DNA from: Liolophura sinensis
Taxonomy: Eukaryota > Mollusca > Polyplacophora > Chitonida > Chitonidae
Assembly (NCBI RefSeq): GCF_032854445.1
Contig: NC_088296.1
Coordinates: 27,957,064-28,021,063 of the forward strand
DNA: 64,000 bases
Reading direction: 5' to 3'
A program made the translations under genes and the position numbers. Of this stretch, positions 22,118 to 32,610 are shown piece by piece (within the stretch, counting starts at the first letter, position 1; each line of letters starts with the position of its first letter). Below the pieces are notes generated by a model, which was given only the letters and a program-made list of their open reading frames with translations, searched no databases and had not been told where the DNA came from.

Positions 22118-22281
22118 TGATTGGTGTTTTACGCTGTACTTAAGAACATTTCACTTATACGATGGCGGCCAGCATTAATTATGGTGGTAGGAAACGGGGC
22201 AGAGCCCAGGAAAAGGCCACGACCATCCGCAGGTTGTTGCCAGGCCTCCCCACGTACGGCCGGAGAATAAGCAAGCATGCC
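22118..22281 (-). mobile_element. SINE family 1, 5'-truncated (copy B)
   Basis: Counterpart of 9,967-10,128, with CTGCGGATGGTCGTGGCC and GGCCGTACGTGGGG on the minus strand. No tRNA-like head. Confidence 0.8.
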
Positions 22282-22360
22282 CAGGTGACGATGTGTCGCG
22301 ACTTACATTTGTTTATTTCCGCTGTTGTCATGGTTACCAGATTGCCAATTTCCCCATGTA

Positions 22361-22362
<2 letters not shown>

Positions 22363-22446
<84 letters not shown>
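22363..22446 (+). repeat. (TA)n microsatellite, about 40 units
   Basis: Uninterrupted TA dinucleotides for about 80 bp. The same site in copy A (about 10,208-10,223) has only about seven TA units. Open frames over it are artefacts. Confidence 0.98.
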
Positions 22447-22448
<2 letters not shown>

Positions 22449-22896
22449 GTATGATTTCGTTTTCGGGGAACACCCCAACCTTCTGTTTTTCACCCAGAGT
22501 TGGATACATAGATACACAGACGACAATGTTTCACGACTCACATTGCAGCTGTCATGGTAACTAGATAGCCGTTTTCCTTCTATATGCTACAGAAATGAGT
22601 TCGTGACCGGGCTACAACTCCAAACTATTTTCCACATAGAGTTTGGATCTCTGTCCATGAAGTTTCTCCTCAGGGGTTATACTTACCACAATGCTGCTTG
22701 TAGTCCTTTATACATTTCAAACAAATGTATTTGTTGGAGCGTTTGTTGTGTTCACCTGAACCCTTCTTTAATCTAGCCTCAACCAGTATAACATCCTTGT
22801 CCATATAAAGGAGATGCTATTTTGGGGAGAAGTAATAATTAGAGAAGAAACCGTGTCACGAGTATATAAATGGCATATTATTGTGACATCCCACAG

Positions 22897-22995
22897 GAAG
22901 GAGAGACGGCGTTGTTTGCGGCAGTGAAGATAGATGATATGGACCTTGTTCGTCTGTTGATTGAGCACGGAGCCAATGTCAACGTACAGAATAAG
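22897..22995 (+). CDS. Ankyrin-repeat exon, type C (copy B)
   Basis: 33 codons, EGETALFAAV to GANVNVQNK, phase 0 on both sides, acceptor CATCCCACAG and donor GTACGT. Identical to 10682 except two adjacent bases (TGG to GCG, Trp to Ala). Last ankyrin exon of copy B; the next intact one is 12 kb away at 34994. Confidence 0.84.
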
Positions 22996-23854
22996 GTACG
23001 TGCTGTATGGTTATTTACAAGGAGAGCATGTTGGACTAAGTACCATTTTAAACACCTAGCTTTATCTTCAAACACATGTATCCACAAATGTCAAAGACTG
23101 AAAATTATTCACTTCGGGCGCGAATTATATATATTATGCTGCCTTTGGCGTAAACATAACAATAAATATGGTGCGAACAAAAATTATATTATTTCTTTGC
23201 AAGGCCAGAAATACATCAGAATGCTTCAGGGTTATATCAAAATGCAAACCTTTTTGTCACATCATGTTTTCGACCAATGGCAAGATTTAAAAGTTGTGAA
23301 GGCATTTTGAAACCTTTTTTTAAACTATATATATGCACTTAGATTCTGTGTACAAGAAGATAACATTTTAGAGCAATCGTTTCATCCTTTAAAAGATTCA
23401 AAATTTCACGAAATCCGAAATCGTCGGTATACCACGTAACCAACTTTGCCCCGTATTTTCAAGACCCTGCTCAACAACAGGGTATGGCCTTGTTTGGTAA
23501 CAACATATGAAAGTCAGTCTTTGTAGGGATGTTAGGGAACGTTAGGAATTTCCGGGTATGACGTGCCCTTTTTAGTGACCACTGTATGTCATGGTGCAAT
23601 ATTTAGATAATCCACCCTCCGGGCGATACCCTTTATTATTGTTGTCAGGACTACCAACCAAATTTTGTGTGCCCACTACAGAGAAAACTTCTGCACCAAA
23701 TAAGTTGTAACTTACACATTATTCCCCCATTGTCTGAAATAATGCATATCAAAGAAACCGAAGTGCCACAATGTCCAGTAAAATTATAAAAATCTGTCTG
23801 CCTGCCACCGAGTATAATGTCGTCCATGCACCGCTATGCGTGGCACATTGGTGC

Positions 23855-24745
23855 AACTTTAATACATCGCGTCGGTGGCATTGGGGCACAACACTCATAC
23901 ATCGCCACGGCGCCACTGGGCCGAAACTGCCGTATATCGCGACGGCGCCATTGGGGCGGTACTGTCCTACAACGCCACGGCGCCACTGGAGTGGAACTGT
24001 CATACGTCATGACGGCGCCACTGGGCCGAAACTGTCATACTTTGTGACGGCGCCTCTGGGACAGAACTGTCAAACATCGTGACGGCGCCACTGAGGCGGA
24101 ACTGTCTTACATCGCCTCGACGCCACTGGGGCGGAACTCTCATACGTTGCGACCAGTCCGCGACGGCGCTTCTGTGGTGGCCCAGTCTGCAACGGAGCCA
24201 CTGGGGTGGAACAGTCATACATCGCGACGGAGCTACTGGGACGGAACTGTCATACATCGGGATGGCGCCCCTGGGGCGGAATTGTCACGCATCGCGACGG
24301 GGCAACTGGGGCGAACCTGTCACACATCGCAACGAAGCCATTGAGGCAGAAGTATCATGCATCGGGAAGACGACACTAGGATGGAACTGTCATACATCGC
24401 GACGACACCATCAGGGCGGAACTCTCATACATCGCGACGGCGCCATTGGGGCGGAACTCTCATACATCTCCACGACGCCATTGGGGCGGAACTCTCATAC
24501 ATCGCCTTGGCGCCATTCGGGCGGAACTCTCATACATCGCGACGGCGCCATTGGGGCGGAACTTTTATACATCGCGACGGCACCATAGGGGCGGAACTTT
24601 CACACACCGCAACGGCGCCATTGGGGCGGAACTCCCATACATCGCGATGGTGCCATAAGGGCGGATCTCTCGTACATCGCGACGGTGCCACAGGGGCCGC
24701 CCAGTCTGCGTTGGTGCTACTGGGGTCACTGGGGGCAAAATCTTC
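23855..24745 (+). repeat. Minisatellite 2, copy B (35-bp unit, about 25 units)
   Basis: Same unit as 11,637-11,955 but nearly three times as long, with a more diverged middle part (GAACTGTCATACATCGCGAC type) that copy A lacks. The terminal units on the right are shared with copy A, so the middle was gained here or lost there. Confidence 0.9.
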
Positions 24746-26176
24746 ATAACAAATGCTCCAAGCGACTGTATTTTACACCAAATGGAAGTCTTACAAAATC
24801 TGTCAAACACCAAAGAGAATCTGAGAAAATACGATCTACATTCACCGAGAGACAGACCAGCACAGTGGATGACATACAAATATATTGCAAGATACAAGTA
24901 GCCGAATTTATGTGGGCCTAAGGCTGTACACTTCAACCTTCAGTACAGTCCCTGTTCATTTCAGTAGCTGTTATACCTTAAATTCACTACACTGTAAACC
25001 ATTGAAACAAATGATATCAACAGCTTAGTTTCCGATGATGATTTGTCCAGTTAACATTCGTAACACTTAGACTCTGAAAAGTCCTGAATGCTAGCAAATT
25101 CATTTGCAGAAGTAGGCTTAACCGATCCGTCGATTGGCCTCGTTAGAACTTTAGGTTATCGTCCAGGCATCTTCTTTCTTCCACCTCTCCAGGCGGTCGT
25201 TTGTTTCAGAATCGCAGCAGAAGGAGCTGCCGACTCAAAGTAAACAAACTTGTCTTTGTTAACTATGCCAAGAATACGGTCGGTAACAGAGTAGGTCTAG
25301 TTTGTTACTTTTAACAAACAGTCTGTTAAAAAATTGTCAACAAAGTAAACCGTGTTGAAATACAGAGCAGTACTTTCAGTGTGCCTTATGCAGTTATCTT
25401 CGTGTTACCAAAATTTATTCCACTACAAATACAAGAATGAATGTCAGGCATGTGCCTGCTCAAAGATGTTTTCTTGCTTACGTTCTAATGTGAAGGATGC
25501 CTTAATTCGATTCAAACTTTATCAGATGAACATGAAAACCTGAGGCCGCCTAATGGTACTCCTGATGCAGCTGGGCTCTCTGTATTGTTTATAGGAGACT
25601 GTATACTGTATTCTGGTTTGTGTTCCAGAAACCAGTATAATTTTCCATCAAAATTTCTTTGTTCCGGTGCAAGTAAACCCGACGAAAGGGCTAATTACAT
25701 CGGGTATCACCACATTATATTGTCATTTATGTAATAATTTATCTATTGTTGTAAAGGCCTAAATAGTAGGAAATTATGCGGCCGCTAGCACCGGAAAAGT
25801 TAAATTAAGTAAAAAAAAAGTGATCTCATTTTTAGTTGACGTCACTGGTCATTGCTGTCTTTTCATCAAATTTAACAATCCAGGCCTCATGGATGCCTCA
25901 TCGACCAGCATAAACCTGGTAAATTATACAGGAATACTTAAGGATTGAAAAACCGCTGAGCACCACTGTGCAAAATATATGAGGCCGCATGTCCGTGCCC
26001 GTTTCACCGTGTTATCATACTAAGGTAGGCATGACTGTTTACCAGTCTTAATTCCCTCCAGGCTATCCACAGAATATGTACCGATGCCCCTGTTTGTGAA
26101 TGTGAATATAATACAGACGAAAGTAAATATATATGCAGTGTTCGGTTTGTCATTTTTTCGGTTTGTTTGGTGCTAG
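24746..26176 (+). other. Intron without recognised features
   Basis: Collinear with 11,956-13,375. An open frame of 63 codons (25,352-25,543) is not open in copy A and is probably chance. Confidence 0.45.
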
Positions 26177-26372
26177 ACGGGGACTGCTCGCCGTCACATC
26201 CCTACCCCTCCTTTTTGTGATCACTGGGAACTACTCCAAGCATTTTTCAGAAAAAAAAATGGAGTCGCCTACAAGATGGAAAGTGTATCAAATATCACAC
26301 GAAAGTAGAGCAAAAACTTGCGGTTTCCTTAGATGCACGACTTTACATTATATCTCCACGTCCTTAAGGATT
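26177..26372 (+). pseudogene. Broken copy of the candidate exon at 13,376
   Basis: Starts after the same GGTGCTAG acceptor-like site. Between TTTTTCAGAAAA and GGAGTCGCCTAC about 50 bases are replaced by a short A run, and one base near CCTTTTTGTGATCAC is also missing. The frame seen in copy A is lost. Confidence 0.4.
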
Positions 26373-26436
26373 CCTAACAAGGATAGGTATAATTAAAGAA
26401 TTACAATGAAGTAGCATGTCTGTCAGTCGTCAGGGT

Positions 26437-26814
26437 TCATTTAATAGTGATACGTAACAGTTGAAACGACATAATGCTCTCAAGATTACGGTGAAACAAC
26501 AATGGTTTCTTTGGAATGGACACCGGCGAAATTTGCTGGACATTCCTATATGGCCCAGGCCGAGGATGTGGAAACTTCTTGCATAGTCCCGGAGAAGGTC
26601 TGGGATTATGCACTGACACTTTATCGCCTTCCTGGGACAGAGGTTCACGAGAATGGTGGTCATAGTGGCTCTTCTCCTCCTGTTCAGCCAGGTCTATGTT
26701 GGCTTTGACCAGCTCACGGGCTTCTCGTGGACGAACCGTGACTTCATCTTTGTGTTCGTCTGCAACCTTAAAGGCTGAAATCCTCGAAAGGAGTGCGGTG
26801 TCCACTGGTAACAA
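26437..26814 (-). pseudogene. Integrase C-terminal / post-integrase region (copy B)
   Basis: A minus-strand frame reads LPVDTALLSRISAFKVADEH, EARELVKANIDLAEQEEK, SREPLSQEGDKVSVHNP and KKFPHP.PGPYR, the usual EAR...A...YD..H.....GD.V....P..G...K......GPY pattern of Ty3-type integrase tails. Truncated and frameshifted at the end. Confidence 0.75.
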
Positions 26815-27268
26815 GGGTTCTCTACCTTAGAGTAAACAGAACCTTCAGGCGTGTCCTGGATGCTCTTTTGCATGTTTGTTTTGTGGGCAAACTGTGTGAA
26901 TGGTATGATACAGTCTCAGTCACGGTAATGGTTACTAACATACATCTACAGCAGTGTTGCCAACGTATGATTAAACCTATCCACGAGCCCATCTGTCTGC
27001 TGATGATAGGTAGAAGTATTGACTTTCTTAGTGTTCACGATTTCGCAAATCTCTTTTAACAGCTTGGGTTAGAAGTTCGTCCCTCTGTCTGCCAGGAGGA
27101 CTTTGGGATTTTCATGACGAGCAAATATTTCTTCAACACATAGCTTGGCACATGTACGTGCATCTTGGGACTTTATTGCGAAGGGTTTTCGTCATTTCGT
27201 CAGGTAGTCGCTGACCGCAACAATATACTGATTACCCTCATCCGTAGGCAGGAACAGGCCTAACACAT

Positions 27269-27570
27269 CTACAGCGATACGATCATATGGTCCTCCACAA
27301 GAGGTTTTTTTTCCGTAGGTCTTATTAAACCAAGGTGACCGGCTGTTTGATCATCGTAGTACATGAACAAGACCTCGGCGATAATTGACTGCGGAACTAC
27401 CAACTGTTTCCGGGTATATTTTCCGGGTCCTTGTGAGCCTGGACTCCAGAGGTGATACAAGACACCAACCTCCAGTAAATAGACTCCCGACTCGGCGACA
27501 ATTTTCCTAGTCTCTGTAGACGTTGCTAGTAGGATACTATCCTCTAGATACCTCAACATTGCAGACGCGA
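27269..27570 (-). pseudogene. Integrase zinc-finger region (copy B)
   Basis: Counterpart of 14,498-14,760: LEVGVLYHLWSPGSQG, VVPQSIIAEVLFMYYDDQ and AGHLGL are visible. The frame is lost after the GL.RPTEKK stretch. Confidence 0.75.
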
Positions 27571-27635
27571 ACATGTAATGTGTTTCGAAAGCCAACGACA
27601 TCATCAGATTGTTGCACTTGAGCAGCAGCATACGG

Positions 27636-27992
27636 TCAACGCGAGAGGCCGTCAGCATTACCATGCTTTGCACCTGGCCTTTGCTCGATCTTGAGGTCAT
27701 ATTCCTGGAGTTCCAGTGACCATCTGGCAAGTTTTCCAACGGGATTTTTCCGACTCATCAGCCATCTCAGTGGGGTGTGATCCGTCACAACGGTGAATGG
27801 TTGACGGTAAAGATAATGACGGAACGTCTTTATACCCTTAAAAAGGGTGAGGGCTTCTTTCTCAATGGTTGCATAATTTTCTTCTGCTTTCTTCAGCTGC
27901 CGACTTCCATGGACAATCGTTTGCTCTTCTTCACCATCAAGCTGAGCCAATATAACACCTAATCCGTGATTCCTGATGTCTGTGTGGAGCAC
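27636..27992 (-). pseudogene. Retroelement RNase H domain (copy B)
   Basis: An almost complete RNase H frame: HTDIRNHGLGVILAQLDG, NYATIEKEALTLFKGIK with the conserved Glu, YLYRQPFTVVTDH with Asp, PLRWLM and HGNADGLSR. A better reading of the domain than copy A gives. Confidence 0.87.
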
Positions 27993-28093
27993 AAATAGCA
28001 GAGAGAAATTTGGATAGTGTAAAGTAGGTGTAGTGCAAAGAGCGTTTCTCGGTTGTTTGTATGCGTTTTTGCATTCCTGACACCATGAAAATT

Positions 28094-28465
28094 TTACATC
28101 TTTCTTCGGGAGACAATGCAGATAATGTGATAATACGACACAACGCCCAGAAAACTGCAGAGTTCACCCACATTGGAAGTTCTTACTTTCTCCGCATCAG
28201 GTCGTATGCCATCAGCACCATCAATGTGAGCTAGAAATTTGACACTTGGCCGACAGAATACAGACTTCGCCAACTTCATCTTCAGGTTTGCTTCACGGAT
28301 ACGCTGAAGCACTTGACGGAGTCGAGAAACGTGCTCTTCAAAGGTAACTGAGAAAGTGATTATGTCGTCAATGTAAAGCACAAAGGTTTTCCAGATCAAA
28401 CCAGCGAAGAATAAGTCCATTAGACGTTGGAAGGTGCTGGGTGCATTTGCCAATCCAAAAGCCAT
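28094..28465 (-). pseudogene. Reverse transcriptase palm fragment (copy B)
   Basis: MAFGLANAPSTFQRLMD, LYIDDIITFS (catalytic Y-x-D-D), FEEHVSRLRQVL and KFLAHIDGADGIRPD, with the following FLGVVSYY thumb block. Like copy A it is cut off on the N-terminal side by the non-coding block. Confidence 0.88.
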
Positions 28466-28928
28466 AACAGTGAAGGCCTAATGACCACAAAAAATTGAGA
28501 AAGCTGTTTTTCCTCCTGTCCTTTTCGGCTACCGGTACCTTCACCTACCACTATCCCGACAGTAAGTGTAGGGATGTGAAGTACTTAGCACCTTCAAATA
28601 TAAGCGTCATGTCCGACATTCCTATACCATTCGTAGCCCATAAAGGGCGTTCCAAGTCAGTAATCGCAAGATCCATTTCCAAAACAACGTTTAACACTAG
28701 CTCCTAAAGACAAAGGTATGTAAGAAATTATACAAATAAGAAATTAAGCCGGTAACACACAAGAGAGAAGCGTTCATCAGTTTTCAATGATGCCGGACAC
28801 TCAGTGGATATTCCAGGCATGAATTCCATATCAAAGTTCAAATTCGTAGTCCGTGAAAGAGTTCCAGGTCAAATAACAATTAAATAAGTATCTCAGTCGC
28901 CCACTGATTGCAACTGTTCATAAATGCA

Positions 28929-29162
28929 TCATGCAGATGTAATGAGCATGGCTCCTATTACGGGCACTAGCCCCAGGTTAAGTGGTATTAACAATATTGG
29001 GTACACAAAATTCTTAAAGACTGAGTTCAAGGCTCGATATTCCACATAAAAGCGACATGACTGATCTAGTATTTGAACCAACACAACAGGATGTGACCAG
29101 GAACTAGCAGATTGGGGGATAACCGCATCATCCAGCATCTTATCTACTTCCCTTTTAATCAT
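28929..29162 (-). pseudogene. Reverse transcriptase fingers fragment (copy B)
   Basis: IKREVDKMLDDAVIPQSAS, SSWSHPVVLV and CRFYVEYRALN are visible, as in copy A (16,127-16,372). Runs into the same inserted block. Confidence 0.84.
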
Positions 29163-29284
29163 ATCTCTCCGGATTGATGGTACCCGGTGTGGTCAAAGTT
29201 TTATTGAATCATTCCCTTGGGTGTTTTTTTCATGTTGAGTAAAATTGGTTCTGCCTAGATCTGCATCCTTATCAACTGAAATGT

Positions 29285-29540
29285 CACTGTATTCATTTAA
29301 CAGGTTTTCCCACACAATTTTCCCTTTGACGTCCAAACTAGATCCAGTGAGATAAATGTCGCTGTATTCATTTAACAGGTTTTTCCCACACAATTTTCCC
29401 TTTGACGTCCAAACTAGATCCAGTGAGATAAATATCGCTGTATTCATTTAACAGGTTTTTCCCACACAATTTTCCCTTTGACGTCCAAACTAGATCCAGT
29501 GAGATAAATGTCGCTGTATTCATTTAACAGATTTTCCCAT
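29285..29540 (-). repeat. 75-bp tandem repeat in the protease-RT linker, four units
   Basis: Units reading LLNEYSDI and LTGSSLDVKGK on the minus strand, spaced about 75 bp (25 codons, so the frame is kept). Two units in copy A. Confidence 0.8.
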
Positions 29541-29649
29541 ACAGCTGGTTCCTGTAAGATTATCAGCATGTAGCATATGTACAGTAAAATTTAATCAAGT
29601 ATTAGTGCATTTGAGGAAGTCTATCTACATTCTACTTGTTTGCATAGTG

Positions 29650-29856
29650 TCAGTTCCAGTGAACAGTCATAGGGAAATGCTTGAGCCACATAATACATGA
29701 CAGACATCTGCTCGCCACCAAAGGTATAATTGATCCCCAAATAGCTGGCACAACAGTTCTATTGTCAGTGGGAAGCAGACTGCACGAGTGAAGGCGTGAA
29801 GCTATTGCTTTACTTATGATGCTCACACCAGAGACCAAATCAGTCAAAACATTCAC
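29650..29856 (-). pseudogene. Retroelement protease region (copy B)
   Basis: MNVLTDLVSGVSIISKAI, the same altered D-L-V-S-G as copy A at 17,197-17,433. Truncated soon after. Confidence 0.65.
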
Positions 29857-30441
29857 TAGATTGAGGTTGAAGGTACCATCAATACGGATATCATGAGTAA
29901 AACGGCCAGCTCGGCATGTTGCTACTTCAGCTCCAGCCCAAGAATTCTTACTACTGATAGCAGTTCAGTCAGTATTTGTACTTTATACTTTACTTAAAGT
30001 ATCTCATCCAGTGTATGTCTGACTACCGGAAACATCCGGTCAAAGAACCGAAGAGCCATTTGTATTTACAGTGTGGTCAGTTTTTCCACTGTGCTCAGTT
30101 TTCACAGTGTTGATATTATACAGGCATCAAACATTCCTCTGGCCATCCAACTCCCGTCCAGGAGTGACTCTCATTGGTTTTAGTCCTTCTTCTCTCAGCA
30201 TGAATTTTTAACATGTCCAACCCGGCGGCAAAAATCACACTGACTATCCATCTGTTTTTCTTAGGTTTCGGCTCACATTTCTTGTTTGCGATGTCTGTGT
30301 TCCACGTCCTCTACCACGAAAGGCCTGGTAGTTCTGGTTTCTAGCCTTATTGTCCCTCTCTGTCAGCCGAGTTCCCAGCTGTGCACTTATTGACACCATT
30401 TGTTCCACTAATAACTCCAACTTTTTTCTTTAAATGGACGA

Positions 30442-30602
30442 TGCTGGCTTCCTCTCCGGCCCAACGAAGGAGGGTGTGGCAGCACCCTGTGGATGGTCGT
30501 GGGGATCTGAACAGTTTTCCCTCACCATAATGCTGGCCGCCGTCATATAAGTGAAATATTCTTGAGTATGGCGTAAACACTAATCAAATAAATAAATAAA
30601 TC
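30442..30602 (+). mobile_element. SINE family 1, 5'-truncated, with 10-bp target-site duplication
   Basis: Starts at GCTGGCTTCCTCTCCGGCC-like sequence and runs through GGATGGTCGTGGG and GGCCGCCGTCATATAAGTG to a tail AAATAAATAAAT. AAATGGACGA flanks it on both sides (30,432-30,441 and 30,603-30,612). Its first bases also occur at the end of copy A, so it was in place before the 12-kb duplication. Confidence 0.88.
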
Positions 30603-30615
30603 AAATGGACGACCA

Positions 30616-30715
30616 TCCCCGATGGCATAGCTGGTGGAGGGTCCCTTTGGGGGGCGGTAGATCCAGGGTCAATCCCGGGTGGGGTCACACCTAAGATCTT
30701 AAAAGTTACACATGA
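30616..30715 (+). mobile_element. SINE family 2 head fragment
   Basis: GATGGCATAGCTGGTGGAGG, then GATCCAGGGTCAATCCCGGG and TCACACCTAAGATCTTAAAA, matching the first third of 187-468. Confidence 0.65.
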
Positions 30716-31282
30716 TGTGCGGAGTGTCCGTGAACCAGCCTAAAATTAGACGTGTTTATTTCGCGTAGAGCCCGGAAGTGGGCCTGTGATGTGCAATGTA
30801 CTTCCTGAGGACAGTTAAATGAACACAATGAAGAGGTCATATTTAATTCTGTATTAGAAAATGGCGAGAGAAAAAACTTTTGTGCATTTCTGTGTAAACA
30901 TTTTGATTCTGGGTTTGTCTCATTATTAAATACACTTCAAGTGCAGATGGAAAGATATCATATCGACACGTAGACATGGATGGATAGATATTACATAGAT
31001 GTAGGATATAGAAAGATGTTGGAAAAACAGTATACGAAGAGGAGAATCTGTGCTGAGAAGTGACGGCCATTACATTAAAGTACACGCAGTTCAGTAAACC
31101 CTGTACTAATGCTGCTGGTCAGTAAAACTGAATGAACGGCGGCAGACGAGAAACATCACGTGATCAATATATTTACTTCGGAACTGGCGAGCTGCTGACC
31201 AAGAACCTCATGTGAACAATGCACGCATGTACACACAGGGATATATCATAGCTGTAGCTCAGGGGCGATCCGACGTTGTCTC
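30716..31282 (+). other. Intron without recognised features
   Basis: No exon or repeat recognised. Confidence 0.4.
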
Positions 31283-31470
31283 ACCGATATATTATATATT
31301 TATTTATTTATTTATTTATTTATTTGTTTGTTTACTGGTGTTTAACGTCGTGCTCAAGAATATTTCACTTATATTACAATGGTCATCATTATGGTGGGAA
31401 AAACCGGGCAGAGCCCGGCGGAAACCCACTACCATCCGCAGGTTGCTGATATATGTGCCCACGTGTATAC
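31283..31470 (-). mobile_element. SINE family 1, 5'-truncated
   Basis: Plus-strand TTTA repeats (tail) at 31,298-31,325, then minus-strand AATATTCTTGAGCACGACG, CCCGGTTTTTCCCACC and CTGCGGATGG. No head. Confidence 0.8.
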
Positions 31471-31616
31471 AATGGGAGAGGAAGTTTGTCCATTTCATGG
31501 GTGTCGTGCAAGGTATAAAAATGTCCCAAACAAACACGTCAGTTTCTTTCAGCGGATGGCGCTCAAGATAACTAACATTGATTTATTCACGTGGTCGCAA
31601 ACGATGACCGTCCTTG

Positions 31617-31738
31617 TGGCCTCACGGCCCGCAGCACGAGGATGGTACCGTTCGCGCGGGATTTGCTCAGCCCAGGTTCCGCGGGCCACGGGCCGCGTGC
31701 GGCGGGGCGAGATTTCCTCATCCGGCCTAGCAGGCCTT
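31617..31738 (+). repeat. GC-rich, CpG-dense patch
   Basis: About 120 bp with many CG and GGCC steps, for example GCGGGCCACGGGCCGCGTGC, inside AT-rich surroundings and directly beside the gag-like fragment. Origin unknown. Confidence 0.5.
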
Positions 31739-32080
31739 GAATAAAATGCTCCATTGCCAATTTATCAACATAGTCTCTCGGTAAATCAGAATGTGTTCGC
31801 CGTGACAGTGTCAGTATTGAGTGAGTGTAATCATCAACACATTCATCTAGTAACTGCTGCCTTTGAAACAAATCTGAGTAATAGGCCCTTTAGAATTCTT
31901 TTGGTCGAAATTTTTCAGTTAGTAGCTGACAGACCGTGTGATAATTTTGCTTTTGTTGGTCATCTATATTTTTGTAATAATCTGTTACCCTGCCTGTCAG
32001 GTAGCCTGGTAGTAATTTATCTTTTCTCGAAGTCCTCGAATTTATCGAAGTCCCATCTGTTTGATCTCTTAACCCTTTGA
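31739..32080 (-). pseudogene. Retroelement gag (capsid-like) fragment
   Basis: The minus strand reads LPGYLTGRVTDYYKNI, then QLLTEKFRPKEF, a frameshift or stop, and RQQLLDECVDDYTHSI with RRTHSDLP and DKLAMEHFIQGL. This is the usual order of a Ty3-type capsid: a hydrophobic LTG/A..Y stretch, L...F, then ...DY...I and FI.GL. No pol sequence follows it here. Confidence 0.6.
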
Positions 32081-32610
32081 AATTCTTTTAGCTCTATATT
32101 TTCCGCCGATTCCACGTGAAATTTAGACAGATGCACAAAAGGTCTGTCTGACCTAATGGGGTTTCTTCTTGACGTGATAGCGGAAACGACAGATCATTAT
32201 CTTGGTTGCCATCCACTCTTCTAACTTTGCGTTTTCGTCTAGACATATTCTCATATATAATATTATATATTATATATAATATATATCTCATATTATATCG
32301 TCAATTACCAGCCTTTTTCACAATCACATGTATCCATGTAAACATAAATGGAAGTCAGCTTACCATCATTCTGATGCGTTCCATAGCATGCAAGTAAAGG
32401 TATGACTGTTTGTGTATGTCGACCGCTGTTAGCATACCCTTTCAGATGGTCAATTTCAGGTTTGTTCCACAGCTTGGCTCAAGCGCTTCCATTTACGTTG
32501 AACGCGAAAACTGGACACTTTATCAGTCTAAGACCACTCCACTTGCCGTAGCGTTTTGACACTGGCTTTCAGCTTTTCAGTGCTGTACAGATTCCTCTTG
32601 TAGGTTTGAT
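32081..32610 (+). other. Intron without recognised features
   Basis: Contains a short AT palindrome around 32,250-32,300 (ATATAATATTATATATTATA). No exon recognised. Confidence 0.4.

Larger units (their letters stand above)
26420..30440 (-). mobile_element. Degenerate Ty3/gypsy-like retroelement, copy B
   Basis: Duplicate of the element at 13,690-17,960 with the same domain order and the same inserted RT block. Differences: a longer post-integrase frame (26,814-26,437), longer RNase H and RT-palm frames, four linker repeats instead of two, and a deletion between linker and protease. It was duplicated with the segment and did not transpose independently. Confidence 0.88.
18038..30441 (+). repeat. 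Segmental duplication, copy B (about 12.4 kb)
   Basis: Tandem partner of 6,063-18,008, separated by about 30 bp. It starts at ATGTTACCAAGAAACCTTTC and ends at the insertion point of the SINE at 30,442. It is longer than copy A mainly through minisatellites 1 and 2 and the TA repeat. By eye the copies have long identical runs with scattered changes. Confidence 0.92.

Noticed and set aside
22162-22564. Tyr-Ile repeat proteins
   Set aside because: Direct translation of the (TA)n microsatellite.
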